A stretch of 64,000 bases of DNA from Lampris incognitus (Eukaryota; Chordata; Actinopteri; Lampriformes; Lampridae), in the NCBI RefSeq assembly GCF_029633865.1, contig NC_079216.1:18541315-18605314 (forward strand), given 5' to 3'. A program made the position numbers and the translations under genes. The notes under the pieces are model-generated. The model was not told where the DNA came from. It saw only the letters and a program-made list of their open reading frames with translations, and made no database searches. Of the stretch, positions 20,810-34,000 are shown piece by piece; the stretch's first letter is position 1; every line of letters starts with the position of its first letter.

Positions 20810-23800
20810 GTACGGAGTTGAGAGCACAGTCATTGCTGTCAAGTATTCATTCACGGGTTTGATGGGGTTTGGCAAAACGTGGGGGAATGCAGCGAGTTGG
20901 ACATACATGCTAGTACTGTATGCTAATAAAGCTAACAGGCTAGGTCCTATAGCGGATACTGAGGCCTTAGCGGGTCTGCTAGTGGTACCGTGCCAAAATG
21001 AGATTTCTCGCTCACTAGCTTTGTCCTGTCAGCTCTGTCTGTGGAAATGTTTGATTTACTCATTTTGGAGGGGTTGTCGTTGGGAAACGTTATTTAGCGA
21101 CCACGTTTCCTTGTCACAACACCATGCTTCTTGAACGCAGTCGGTAGGGGTAGCTACTCAGCTGTCAAGAATAACAGCGTGTTAGCCGGATAGTACTCTT
21201 TGGTGTTGTTTTTTGACCCTTTAAATGTGAAAATGCATTCTCTTGTGTCATATGTCCAGTTTTGCAGTTAAAAGGAAGTGCGCGTCAATAAAATTAGTGA
21301 TTGTTCTCCATAGGTCTCAATGCGCTTTCCGGCGGGTTCAAGTTCCCTGACAGTGCTGGAGGTTTCCACTATCAGGAGAGTGGGAAGCTGTTGTCCATCA
21401 CTAGCAACAGGTTCATTCACTGGTGAGTGATATAACTCCATTATGGTGCTGCATAGAAGACAGGCCAGCCTTTCTCCTTTAGTCTTCAAATAAGAAGAGA
21501 ACATTACATAAGACTGTCTGCCGAAATGTAGCAGTTTAAAATTCAAGTTTGTTCACTACTGAAGTTGCATTTCTCATAGAGCACTTCAACAAAATGGTAC
21601 TCATTGCTTCCTTCTTTGAGAGGGTTAAATATATGGAACACATTTTGTTTCCTGCTTAAAAATACAATGTAGTTTACCTTATGTGAGAACAAGTAAAAGA
21701 TGCATACAAATATATGTTGGATATCACCTCTATATCTATAAAAGAGCACCTGTATGTGTAGATGATGAATGGTGAATATGAGCCATGGATAGGTGGATAT
21801 GGCGGAGCCTACCAGTATATGTACAGTATATATACAAAGTAGTTGGATTTATTTGACAGTGCTAAGCGTTCATTTGAATGACAGCCTGCAGAAAGAAAGT
21901 GTTTACTTAAAAACTGTTTACTCAAAAGTATAATACTGTGTGGTGTCAGTACCTCCTGCACATCCAGGAGGTACTGATGGTCCATGTTGTCTATTAAAGC
22001 TTGAACTGCTTTGGTGTAACTCATATTTACCGAGAAAACGGTCTTTTACGGTCTTTTTGTTCAGAGAGCCTGTCCCAAAGTTACTACATGCACCAGCAGT
22101 ACTCCATGTTCAGTTCCTGTTGGCATGGTAGGACAGAATGCACACAAACCACCAGTCACTGAAGGCTCTTGGCAGCTACTCGCTCCTCATGTTCACTGTA
22201 GCTGTCTGTAGGGCCACCACAGTGGCAGCGTCTACCCCTTTTTTTCGAATTTCTTCAGCGCTGTATTCTGGTTAATACAAGTAGGGCTAAATGCTAGATT
22301 CTTCAACAACATCATGAGAGTCATTCAAAAGGTTTTCAGTGGAGACATGCTGAGATCATTTTGCTGTCCAAACAATTTCAGGTACAACAACTGTTTGTAA
22401 GAACGAAAGAAAGCCACTTTATTTTATTATTGTACAGTTGTTTGGTTACAATGAAAATTTTCTGCATTTAAACCATCCTATTGTATAGCAGCAGTGGGCA
22501 GCTGTGGTGCAGCACCCGGGGACCAACTCCAGTTCTTTTTCCTATTCCCTTGGTCAGGGGCACAGGCAGGAGTATTAACCCTAACATGCATGTCTTTTTG
22601 ATGTGTATTGCCATAAATATGGCTGCTGTGCTTTTTCAGGTGACACAGGATTGCTCTGCATTGATTGAGAATCAAAATCAAAACTTAATTCTCGATTTCT
22701 CAGCCAGAGTTCTTTGGTCACGCAGTGACCTCAGCAAAATGACACTGTGGAAGTGAGCGAGGTTTCTACAGCTGGCTATGGCAATAGAGAAGACATTGGA
22801 AAGTCTGATGTTACAGACATGGAAACCCTATGACTAATAAATGCAGATGTGGATGAAAATTGGTGTAGGGTTCCTTTAAAAGAAGACAAAGAAAAAAAAT
22901 CGCAAAGCGATTCTACAATTTGATACACTTTGTAAAGGTATATTGATAAAAATTCAATTTCAAGAGTTGCATTTGTTTGCTTTGGTCTTAATCAGGAGTC
23001 ATGGCAGAGACATCGCCCAACAAAACCATGATTGCACCCGTTTAGCTATAGATATAACTTGTTGAAGGTCATCTGTGAGCTTGGTCTGCTGTACTTGTTT
23101 GATAGCACTAACAACTTCTTCAAACTCACCATTACCTACCTTTATTCTTAACGTGGTGTACCTTTCCCTTGGCATTGTGACTTAAATGAGCAACTAAAAA
23201 CTCTTCATGATTTGGAAATCCGTTGGATTGGCTCTTGTCATAAATATGTCACTGACAAAAGTATTAGGAGATTTGTTTGGGTATAAGTCTTATTGCTGAA
23301 ATTTTTCCACCTCTGTAAATTTGTTGTGTAATGTGGTACTTCGTTAATTCACCATTCATTGTTAGATCCACTTCTCACTGGAAACGCCCTAAACAGGCTT
23401 TATACACACATTTCATTTTAACCTAATGTAAAGCCTATTGCTCTGCTTCTAGGTCTACATCAGGGGACACGGTGCAGCTGGTGGAGCAGTCACTGGACAC
23501 CAACCTGCTGAACAATGCTGTCAAGATCAAGTTCACCCACTGCACCTTGCTGCCCGGTGGGGTGACCATTCACGAGACCATGAACAATGTCGTCGTCCTC
23601 ATTGTCACCAACCAGAGCGTACACCGTCTGGTGCTGCCTCACCCCACACACATGTACCGAAGTGTGAGTTGCCTTTAAGATAATATGTTAAGAAGATGAA
23701 TTGCTTATTTTTAGTGAAAAAGGGAAACTGTTCTATTGGGCAATGCCCATTGGAGCCCTGCACGGAACTGTTTTTTTAATCCCGCTCCTGCTGGATCTTT

Positions 23801-25019
23801 GACCATTACCACCCGCTTCCGCAATGTGTGTCGCACTCCCGCCCGTTCCTGCAATGTGTGTATCCACTCCCGCCCATACCTGCAAACATTCTGAACATTC
23901 ACGCCTGCACACTAGAGTTCCATTGATTTTTATCTTCTCCCGTCCCGCGAGGAAAACGTTATTTTACAGTGTAGTATTAATAAAGATGCGATGTGTTTCG
24001 GTGATGGGCTTTATCTCTGTTGCCACTGGCGCCTGCAGTGCCTGTGCTCGCCTCTCAACATGTCTGGATACTAGGGGATTCATGACTGCTGCAGTTTAGT
24101 AGTCATCAACTACTCCCAAAAAGTAGTCGATTAATCACGGCAGATGTATCATACTTTTTGTCACCCAATAGCAACAATCAATTTTCGTCAAAAAGGTCTC
24201 AAATACAACCAGTAAAGGGTTAACTTAGAGCAGGACCAATCTGGGGGTAGATGAAATAGCAGAGTCCTTGATTGGCTCTGAGAGCCTGTTTACAAATGAG
24301 CTGCAATCTGATTGCACTAAACCCCCAGCAAGCCTGTCTGAGCTGGAGATTGACTGCAGTAACAGTGCTGCTGCTTTCTTGCAGGTGTTTCAGTTTAACT
24401 AGTGACCGTGCCTTTCAGCCGAGTGCATCCGTGGTTGTCATGGTGATGCCATCTGTTGAATAGTCTTAGATTATCTTTAAATTGAATGTTCAGTTCAGTC
24501 TATATTCATCTGGTCCTTTTTGTCCTACATTATGTAAATTAAACTTACGTTAATTAAATTGCCGCCAAGCAAGAAGCATTCACATTTTGTCTAATGAGGA
24601 ATTTGACATAATGTTACAGGTTAAATGATTGAATATGGGTCACTTTCTGATTGAGGATAATGGTATAAAATGCAGCTGCACTGCCATCTGCAGTTTGTTT
24701 CCCACATTATAAGAAATGTTGTGAGAGGTGAACAAGTGTTACTGAGCACAATTTAACTTCCGGAAATGATTAGTGTAGATATTAAACACAGAGGAGTGTG
24801 TATTTAACATTGATTTTAAAGTAAAATTGAAGGCAGCGCAGTGGTTAGCGCGGTCGCCTCACAGCAAGAAGGTCCTGGGTTCAAGTCCTGGGGTGGGTCG
24901 TCCTCTGTGTGGAGTTTGCTTGTTCTCCCCATGTCTGCGTGGGTTTCCTCCGTGGGCTCCGGTTTCCTCCCACAGTCCAAAAACATGTAAGTCAGGTGAA
25001 CTGGCCGTACTAAATTGTC

Positions 25020-25080
<61 letters not shown>

Positions 25081-28000
25081 CCTGTGATGGCCTGGCAGCC
25101 TGTCCAGGGTGTCTCCCCGCCTGCCGCCCAATGACTGCTGGAATAGGCTCCAGCATCCCCTTGACTCTGAGAGCAGGAGAAGTGGTTCAGATAATAGATG
25201 GATAAAGTAAAACTAAAGGCTTTTAGGAGGACACTACATGTTCTGTTCGCGTTTTCAACAGCTGCTGTCACTGAAGTCACCACTTAATGCAATCACTCGT
25301 TAAACAGAAACAGGGATAGCGGGAGTCTTTCCCTCTCTAAATACCTTAAACTCCGCTTATTTAGCATGGCATAACATAAAAAAATGATTGTTCAAACAAA
25401 TCTATGTTAAACAACAACCAGAGTTATGTATACCTACCCACAGCACCCCCAGCTGCATATCTGATGTAGATGCATTGTCGCTGCTTTATTACTGCACAGT
25501 GCTAAAACCACAGATGAATGATTAGTCTACAGCTATGCACAGTGTCGGCTAGTGGTTTTGATAGTCGACATCCCTACTAGATACAGTGGCTGTGTGAGGC
25601 AGAATGTCTTTTACATCAAATCTGACATATTTACTGGCTACATTAACAAAGCCTTTCCTGGCAATGAAGTCATATGGCTGAATGTCTCTACAGCAAAGTG
25701 AGACACATTTCTCCATAGTATCTTGTTTAATAAGGGTGGGTATCTTTCGGAATCTAGCGATTCGATTTCGATTCTTGGGGTCATGATTCAAAAGGATTCC
25801 CAATTCAAAATCGATTCTAGATTTGGGGTGCTAATTTCAGGATCTACTCCAGTCCGCTGTGCGCTAAGAAAGGCGGTGTGGCAAATTATGGCATGAAAGC
25901 AGGCTGAAGTGTGTATAAGCTTATGAAGTTTTTATATTTGAAAAAGTTCTATCAATTGACTGCAATAATGTGAACACAAAGGCAAATCTAACCTTTGTCA
26001 GTAAAAAAAAAACGATGCAATGGTATGTCGTACTTTAGCTCAATTGTATGCTGTAAGGGCATAGTCGACGTTCTTTTGAAATTAAACATGATGGATCTAG
26101 TTTTTTTTTTTTTTTGCTTGTTCAGATTCAGCTGGGAGTTTTCATTGTAAAGTGGAGCAGTGTGCGTTGGTTGTTTGTTAATGTTGCAGGAGGTCGTTGT
26201 TCCACTTCTTTCAACTCCGGGTGATGGGGTATGATGGCGTCGTGTTCCCGAAATACTTAACTTTCATTTTGCAAATCTTGCATTTGAATGACTTGTGTCA
26301 AACTCCTTCTTCCCCAGGAGATTGTAAAATCCAAAATGCGCCCAAACGCATGCCTGCAATGTTGACGGGACTAGCTGAATTTGTTGCTGCTCCATTTTTA
26401 GAAAGGCTACAAAGAGCTAGCGTTAGTGGTGACTGGCTAGCCACTGTTGTGTTTTCCGGAAGCTGGAACAGGCGCACGGCAAGTCAACAGTGCCAGCAGC
26501 GAGGAAGCTACTTAAGATTGAAAAAAGGTTTTGAAAAACCGATTTTTGGAATTTGTGAATCTGTTCAGAATCGTAGGAGATAAGAATCGTGATTCTTACG
26601 TGAATCGATTCCCCCACCCCTATTGTTTAATATGTGCTTTATCTTTGAAGCTTTTTTTTGTGTGGCTTGGGTGGTTGCCATAGCCGGGGAATCGACTTCC
26701 AGAGTTTAAGTGCAGCATAGGAGAAAACCTTGTTGGAACATATATAAGGTTATGTTATTCTTTGTAGTTGGCACTAAACTCCAGGTCCTGTTGATGAGTA
26801 TGTCCATACCCTGCCCATCCTGAAAGCTTTTGCACCTCTCTAACCTTCCGTATGTCTGCATGATTTCTTGGATCTCTCTTGCTCGCTCTCTCGTAGCTTG
26901 CAGCTGTGTGGTGACTAAGAGGAAAAGGCTTCACGATAGCGACTCATCAAACCAATAAAACTGCTTCGATTTGACACAGCTTTTTATATTGCGACATATT
27001 GGTTCAGAGCATTTAATATTTGAAGCGATTTTTACAAAGTTAAAAAGACACAGAAAGGGGCGTCCGTGTAGCGTAACAGTCTATTCCTTTGCCTACCATC
27101 ACAGGGATCACCGGTTTGAATTCCCATGTTACCTCCGGCTTGGTCGGGCATCCCTACAGACACAATTGGCCACGTCTGCGGGTGGGAAGCCGGATGTGGG
27201 TGTGTGTCCTAGTCGCTGCACAAGCGCCTCCTCTAGTCGGTCGGGGTGCCTGTTCGGGCGGGAGTGGAACTGGGGGGAATAGCGTGATCCTCGCACGCGC
27301 TACGCCCCCCTGGTGAAACTCCTCACTGTCGGTTGAAAAGAAGCAGCTGGCGACTCCACATGTATCAGAGGAGGCATGTGGTAGTCTGCAGCCCTCCCAG
27401 ATCAGCAGAGGGAGTGGAGCAGCAACCAGGACAGCTCGGAAGAGTGGGGTAACTGGCCAAGTACAATTGGGGGAAGGGGGTGCACAGAAACATCTGAAAG
27501 TGGAAAGGACTGCTGCTGCTTAACAGCACCAGGGTTAGGATACAAGCCCAGGTTAGTGCTCAGGAAGTACTTTCCCAAAACGGTAATAATTGTTGAAAAG
27601 TGAAACAATGGGTATGTTCAGTCATGTAAATACCCCTTTTTACTGGGTGTAAAAGGAATTATGATAAAAGCATTTTACGTGGTTCAGAGTAATTTGATTT
27701 TTTTTGTTTTGTTGCAAGAGACCAAGTAGAAGGGGAGTAAGGCCAGGAGTATTGGAGGTGGGTTCAAACACTTCTACCATGGTGCGAATGGGAGGAGAAA
27801 TGGGGTAGGGGTAATTCTGAAGGAAGAGTATGTCAAGAGCGTGCTGGAGTTGAAGAGAGTGTCAGACAGAGTGATGAGTATGAAGCTGGAAATTGAAGGT
27901 GTATTGCTGATTGTTATCAGCGCATATGCCCCGTAAGTTGGGTGTGAGATGGACGAGAAAGAAGAATTCTGGAGTGAGTTGGACGACGTGGTGGAGAGGG

Positions 28001-31000
28001 TACACAAGGAGGAGAGAGTGGTGATTGGAGCGGACTTCAATGGACATGTTGGTGAAGAGAACAGGGGTGATGGGAAGGTATGGAGTCAAGGAGAGAAATG
28101 TGGAAGGACCGATGGTGGTCGATTTTGCGAAAAGGATGGAAATGGCTGTGGTGAATACATATTTCAAGAAGAGGGAGGAACACAGGGTGATGTACAAGAG
28201 TGGAGGAAAGTGCACACAGGTGGACAATATCTTATGTAGAAGGCATGATCTAAAAGGGATCGGAGACTGCAAGGTGGTGACAGGGGAGAACGTAGCTAGG
28301 CAGCATCAGATGGTGGTCTGTAAGATGACTTTGGAGACCAAGAAAAAGAAGTGAGTGAAGACACAGCCGAAGATCAAATGGTGGAAGTTGAAGAAGGAAG
28401 ACTGTTGTGTGGAGTTCAGGCAGGAGTTAAGACAGGCACTGGGTGGTGAAGAGTTGCCAGATGGCTGGGCAACCACTGCAGAAATAGTGAGGGAGACAGC
28501 TAGGAAGGTACTTGGTGTGTCATCAGGACAGAGGAAGGAAGACAAGGAGACTTGGAATGAGGAAGTACAGCAAAGTATACAGAGGAAGAGGTTGGCAAAG
28601 AAGAAGTGGGATAGTCAGAGAGATGAAGAAAGTAGACAGGAGTACAAGGAGATGCAGCGTAAAGCAAAGATAGAGGTGGCAAAGGCAAAGGAAAAGGCAT
28701 ATTGTGAGTTATATGACAGGTTGGACACTAAGGAAGGAGAAAAGGACTTGAACCGATTGGCTAGACAGAGGGACTGAGCTGTGAAGGATGTGCAGCAAGT
28801 TAGGGCGATCAAGGATAGAGATGGAAATGTGCTGACAAGCAAGGAGAGTGTGCTGAGAAGGTGGAAGGAGTACTTTTAGTGGCTGATGAATGAAGAAAAT
28901 GAGAGAGAGAGAAGGTTGGATGATGTAGGGATAGTGACTCAGGAAGTTCAGTGGATTAGCAAGGAGGGAGTGAGGGCAGCTATGAAGAGGATGAAGAGTG
29001 GAAAGGCAGTTGGTCCAGATGACATACCTGTGGAGGCATGGAGATGTTTAGGAGAGATGGCAGTGGGGTTTTACTAGATTGTTTAACACAATCTTGGAAA
29101 GTGAGAGGATGCCTGAGCACGCATGAAAAACACTCACCTTTCGGGGAAATTCGCCGTTTTGAATCCAAAATAGGTGACCTACGTGAACTGTGTAGATCCG
29201 ATGAAAACAAATTTTTGGGGGGAGGTATGGACCGGACATGGAGTTATACACGAGAGCGCGGAGCCATGGTGAGCTGGCCTATTGAATTCGAATTCGCCTT
29301 TTTCACTGACAAAAATATTCCCCCTACGAGCGCGAGGGGCCTCGCATCACCAGTCTTCTCTGGGAAGGTACCGCTACCTGATTGGTTCGTGAAGTGCCCG
29401 TGCAGCGAGTGCTTGTGCTGACCAAAGTGATTGATGGAGCAGCGCGCGGGGCTGAGCATTCCATGGGGCTGAGGGAAGACGACTCTTTGGACTAACGTTA
29501 GCTGACTGATGCCTGCCTGACTGAATTTGGTGAGCGTTTCAATCATTTTAATATTTTCTGATGTATAACGTTACTCAGGAGCTCTGTTGACATAGCCTAG
29601 TCCTACATGATTTCAGGTAGCTAATCTATCACTAGCTAGAGATTTAATAAAGAATCCACGTGTCATCGACGCATACGTTAGCTATATTCCACACAGACAG
29701 GTGGAGAGATTTGCGTCTTGTGGAAAATTGTTAGCTAGCTAGTTAGTAGGGTAACGTTAGCTAACGTTAGCTTACACCGTATACGCGGCAGACTAGGTTG
29801 TATAGCTAACGTTATCCCACAAAAAGAAACACGATGAACATTAACTGTTGGCTAATTCTCAAAATCTCTAAAACCCATTTCAGGACGTGTGGACTGAGGA
29901 ACTGGTGCGGTGGGAGGCTGAGGTAATGTTAACGCTAGCTAGCTAATGTTAGCTAGCTTTTTGTGTTCTAAGTTAGCTAACTCACATTGTAGAATCTGAG
30001 TCAACAAGTTAGCTAACGTTACGTTAGCGAATGTTAACAATATCATAATTTCACTGTCCTATGTGTATGTGTCACAGGACAGGCTTATATCAAAGAACTG
30101 GACTGTAACCGTCGATTTATGAGTGGCGCAAGCCTTGGGGCTCTCTAGTGCCTGGCTGTTCCAGGATCACGCTAAAGCGCAGGCGAGCGTGGTGAAATAC
30201 ATCGTGTAAGTTTACATTCACAGAATTATGTTGAGTAATGTTAGTCAGTGGAAGGGACGTAATGTTACTTATTAACCTATTAACTATATTGTAACTGTAA
30301 ATACCGGATACCTTTTAATCTGAAATCCAACTATGTATGTAGGCCTAATGTTGTGTGTAAAACAATTTTCAATTTTAGTCTGTGGGTTAGGGTAACGTTA
30401 GGCCTATAGTCTAAGTTACTTATCTGAACTTGTGAAACACTCGTTTACACATCTGATTTCAAGTGGACAGATATCTGTATAACATGTAACGTCAGATCCA
30501 AGTGTGAACAACCACCACTTATCAATTAAACTAGCAGTCAACCCTACTAACGTTAACATTGTTTTTCCAGGATGAGTGTGTTAGGAGAGAAAGATGCTCT
30601 TCTTGTAAAACAAGTGGATGCAGGCATCAAATGCAGCTGGAATTGGTCGTGGCTTAAACTAGAAGGGAAAATAAGAGTGAAAGAACAAGAGCTCTCATTC
30701 CATCTGTCAGATGTCTTCCGGAAGATCAATAAACAAGGATTCGCACGGTGCATTATCTGCCAAAAAGATATAAACTACACCCATACACATGTTGTTAGTA
30801 TTCCTATCTTGTTTTGCCACTATTACCCTATATTAAAGCTGCGCTCTTGCGCATTTCATGAGAGAAGTTGTCAGTCTCGTTTCTTATATAGCATAATGTG
30901 AACATATACATACTGTCTTGTAATTATGCTTGATTGTTCTCTCAAATTGCACCAGATTGATGCATTTAAATATAAAATGTTCAAAATTTTCTTCCGGGGG

Positions 31001-34000
31001 AGCATGCCCCCGGACCCCCCTAGAGGGTCATATCCTTCTCACCTTTTTCACCCCTGACCCGTTTTCATGCCTGCTGAGGAGTGGAGAACAAGCATACTGG
31101 TACCAGTTTTCAAGAACAAAGGCAATGTGCAGAACTGTAGGAACTACAGAGGTATAAATTTGATCAGCCCACAGCGTGAAGATTTGGGAAAGGAGTAATA
31201 GAAGCTAGGTTAAGAGGAGAGGTGACGATTAGCGAGCAGCAGTATGGTTTCATGCCACGAAAGAGCACCACAGATGCAATGTTTGCTTTGAGAATGTTGA
31301 TTGAGAAGTTATAGAGAAGGCCAGAAAGAGTTGCATTGTATCTTTGTAGATTTAGAGAAAGCATATGACAGGGTGCCGAGAGAGGAGGTGTGGTATTGTA
31401 TGAGGAAGTCGGGAGTTGCTGAGAAATATGTAGGAGTGGTGCAGGATATGTGTGAGGGAAGTGTGACAATGGTGAGATGTGCGGTTGGAATGACAGATGG
31501 GTTCAAGGTGGAGATGGGATTACATCAGGGATCGGCTCTGAGCCCTTTCTTGTTTGCAATGGTGATGGACAGGTTGACGGACAAGATCAGGCAGGAGTCT
31601 CCATGGACGATGATGTTCGCGGATGACATTGTGATCTGTAGCAAGAGTGGGGTGCAGGTTGAGGAGAGCCTGGAGAGGTGGAGGTATGTACTGGAGAGAA
31701 GAGGAATGAAAGTCAGTAAGAGCAAGATGGAATACCTATGCGTAAATGAGAGGGAGGACAGTGGAATGGTCAGGATGCAAGGAGTGGAGGTGACAAAGGC
31801 ATTTGAGTTTAAATACTTGGGGTCAACTGTCCAAAGTAACGGGGAGTGCAGTAGAGAGGTGAGGAAGAGAGTGCAGGCAGGGTGGAGTGGGTGGAGAAGA
31901 GTGTTAGGAGTGATTTGCAACAGAAGGGTACCAGCAAGAGTTAAAGGGAAGGTTTACAGGATGGTTGTGAGACCAGCTATGTTATATGGTTTGGAGACAG
32001 TGGCACCGAAGAAAAGACAGGAGGCGGAGCTGGAGGTGGCAGAGTTGAAGATGCTAAGATTTTCACTGGGAGTGACGAAGAAGGACAGGATTAGGAATGA
32101 TTATCTTAGAGGGACCGCTCAAGTTGGACGGTTTGGAAACAAAGCAAGAGAGGCGAGATTGAGATGGCTTGGACATGTGTGGAGGTATGCTAGGTATATT
32201 GGGAGAAGGATGCCAAATATGGAGCTGCCAGGAAAGAGGAAAAGAGGAAGGCCAAAGAGGAGGTTTATGGATGTGGTGAGGGAGGACATGCAGGTGGCTG
32301 GTGTGACAGAGGAAGATGCAGAAGACAGGAAGAAATGGAAATGGATGATCTGCTGTGGCGACCCCTAACGGGAGCAGCCGAAAGTAGTAGTAGTGGTAGT
32401 AGTAGAGTAATTTGATTTTTCTAATACTTGGATGCACTGATTTTGTTTTTCTTATTTTTTGTCCAAGGTATGAACATTCGTTCATCTAGTGATCTTTCAC
32501 ATGAGCAGTTTCAGTAAGCCAAAAGAAACCTGAAAAAGATCTTTGCAGGCACCGGGGGGGGGGGGGTGAACTAAAATGTGCTTACTTTGATTTTGACCGT
32601 ACCCTGATACTATCAGATAAAGGTGTTTTAAATTACTGTTTCTAAGGTCTGAGTAATGCCTTTATTGGTTTGAGGATATTGTTAGTGTACAGGATATACA
32701 TAGACGCACCCATTTACACATGGTGGCATGTATGTAGAATGCGTTTTAATAAAATGATTTAAAAAGACAAAAATGAATCTGCTGAACTTAACAACATGGT
32801 TCCCTCCAACCTCCCCTTTTTCCTCCTGCCCCTCCATCCACTAGGAGTTGGTGACAGAGCTCCAGATGCAGTCCATCTTCACTGACATTGGCAAGCTGAG
32901 CCTCCAGGACCCTGCCCACAGTGCCATCATCCCCACAGTAGCGGGTCAGACTGGCGGTCCCAGCACCTCGACAGCCTGGCTCAGCCACCAGGGAGAGTCT
33001 CACTATGCTGTGGCCTCGCCTGCTGGTGGTATCCTGGTCATCACCCTGCCTCCACATGACACACAAGGTAGGGTAATGGGGGCTGTAAGAGCTATCAGCA
33101 CTGTGCTAATAATTGATTTAATTGGTTAAATTCTATAAACTGACAAAATTTACATTTTTTAATGACATGGATTTATTTCTACCATGCAGAATGACAAAGT
33201 GAGTTTTTTAAGTCAGTCCTAGTATAAATACTCTATCAATGTCATCTGAGTCTAGTATAATCTGATTACTGTTTAGAGTGAATGTTGAAGGTGGTCCTGA
33301 GCTTCAAGAGACTGGAATTACCTTGAGCTTTCTAGATGTGTTTTGTGTAGATTCAAACCAAGCACATGTGATGGGAAGTGTCTCCTTGATGAAATCCTTT
33401 CATACAGGAGAGACTCCCCTATTAATCCCTGTAGATAATTTTGTATTACAGATTTTATAGATATAAGTGAATCCCAATAACGGCCATTGTCATCCATCCC
33501 CTCGTTCCTCAAATATGAAAATTTCTCCACAGTAAGACTTTTTCAAGTGTGATGAATGGTTACATATGACCTTTGTGGGGTGGTGTTGTGTTAAAAACAA
33601 TGTGTGTGGGATCACTCTTCAGAGCAGCTATTATAAGAAGGCAGTCTTGGACCACCAGAATTTACTGCTGAGAATTGAGGGAATTGTTGTGGGCCCAAAT
33701 TAAATGTCTGTGTCTCCTGTGTGTATATGACAAAAACTTCACAGTTTGTGATACCTGCTGTCTTAGAGAGTGATCAGTTATGTCAGCTTTCTATCTGAGG
33801 TCCACTCAACTGTCCATATTAAATGTATCATTACATCACTTGTGATTTATTTGCTGTTACCTATAAATGGGGTTGTCATCGTAGTGGTTTCCCCAGTGGC
33901 ACATAAAACAAAAACACACGTGTTAATAATGACTACGCCGTGAACGGCATTATTTAATTAATAAAAGTGCACAAATAAAAGGCAAAGTCCCCCTCTTGTG

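Larger units (their letters stand above)
27714..32368 (+). pseudogene. RTE-type LINE ORF, fragmented
   Basis: Endonuclease pieces start with the QET motif followed by a stop, then SAYAP (next codon a stop), [10 protein letters not shown] and GKCTQVDNI. Several frameshifts occur between 28000 and 28900. After the DNA insertion the reverse transcriptase resumes with [27 protein letters not shown] and MMFADDIVI, and ends [13 protein letters not shown]. It is more decayed than the copy at 16-19 kb. Confidence 0.85.
27703..32403 (+). mobile_element. 5'-truncated RTE-type LINE, split by a DNA transposon
   Basis: The same family as 16258-19407, here on the + strand. It is truncated inside the endonuclease domain and a 17-bp target duplication (27686-27702 and 32404-32420) flanks it. 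The tail is (GTA/TAG)n next to GGGAGCAGCCGAAAG. The LINE is interrupted at 29118-31073 by a DNA element. Confidence 0.9.
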
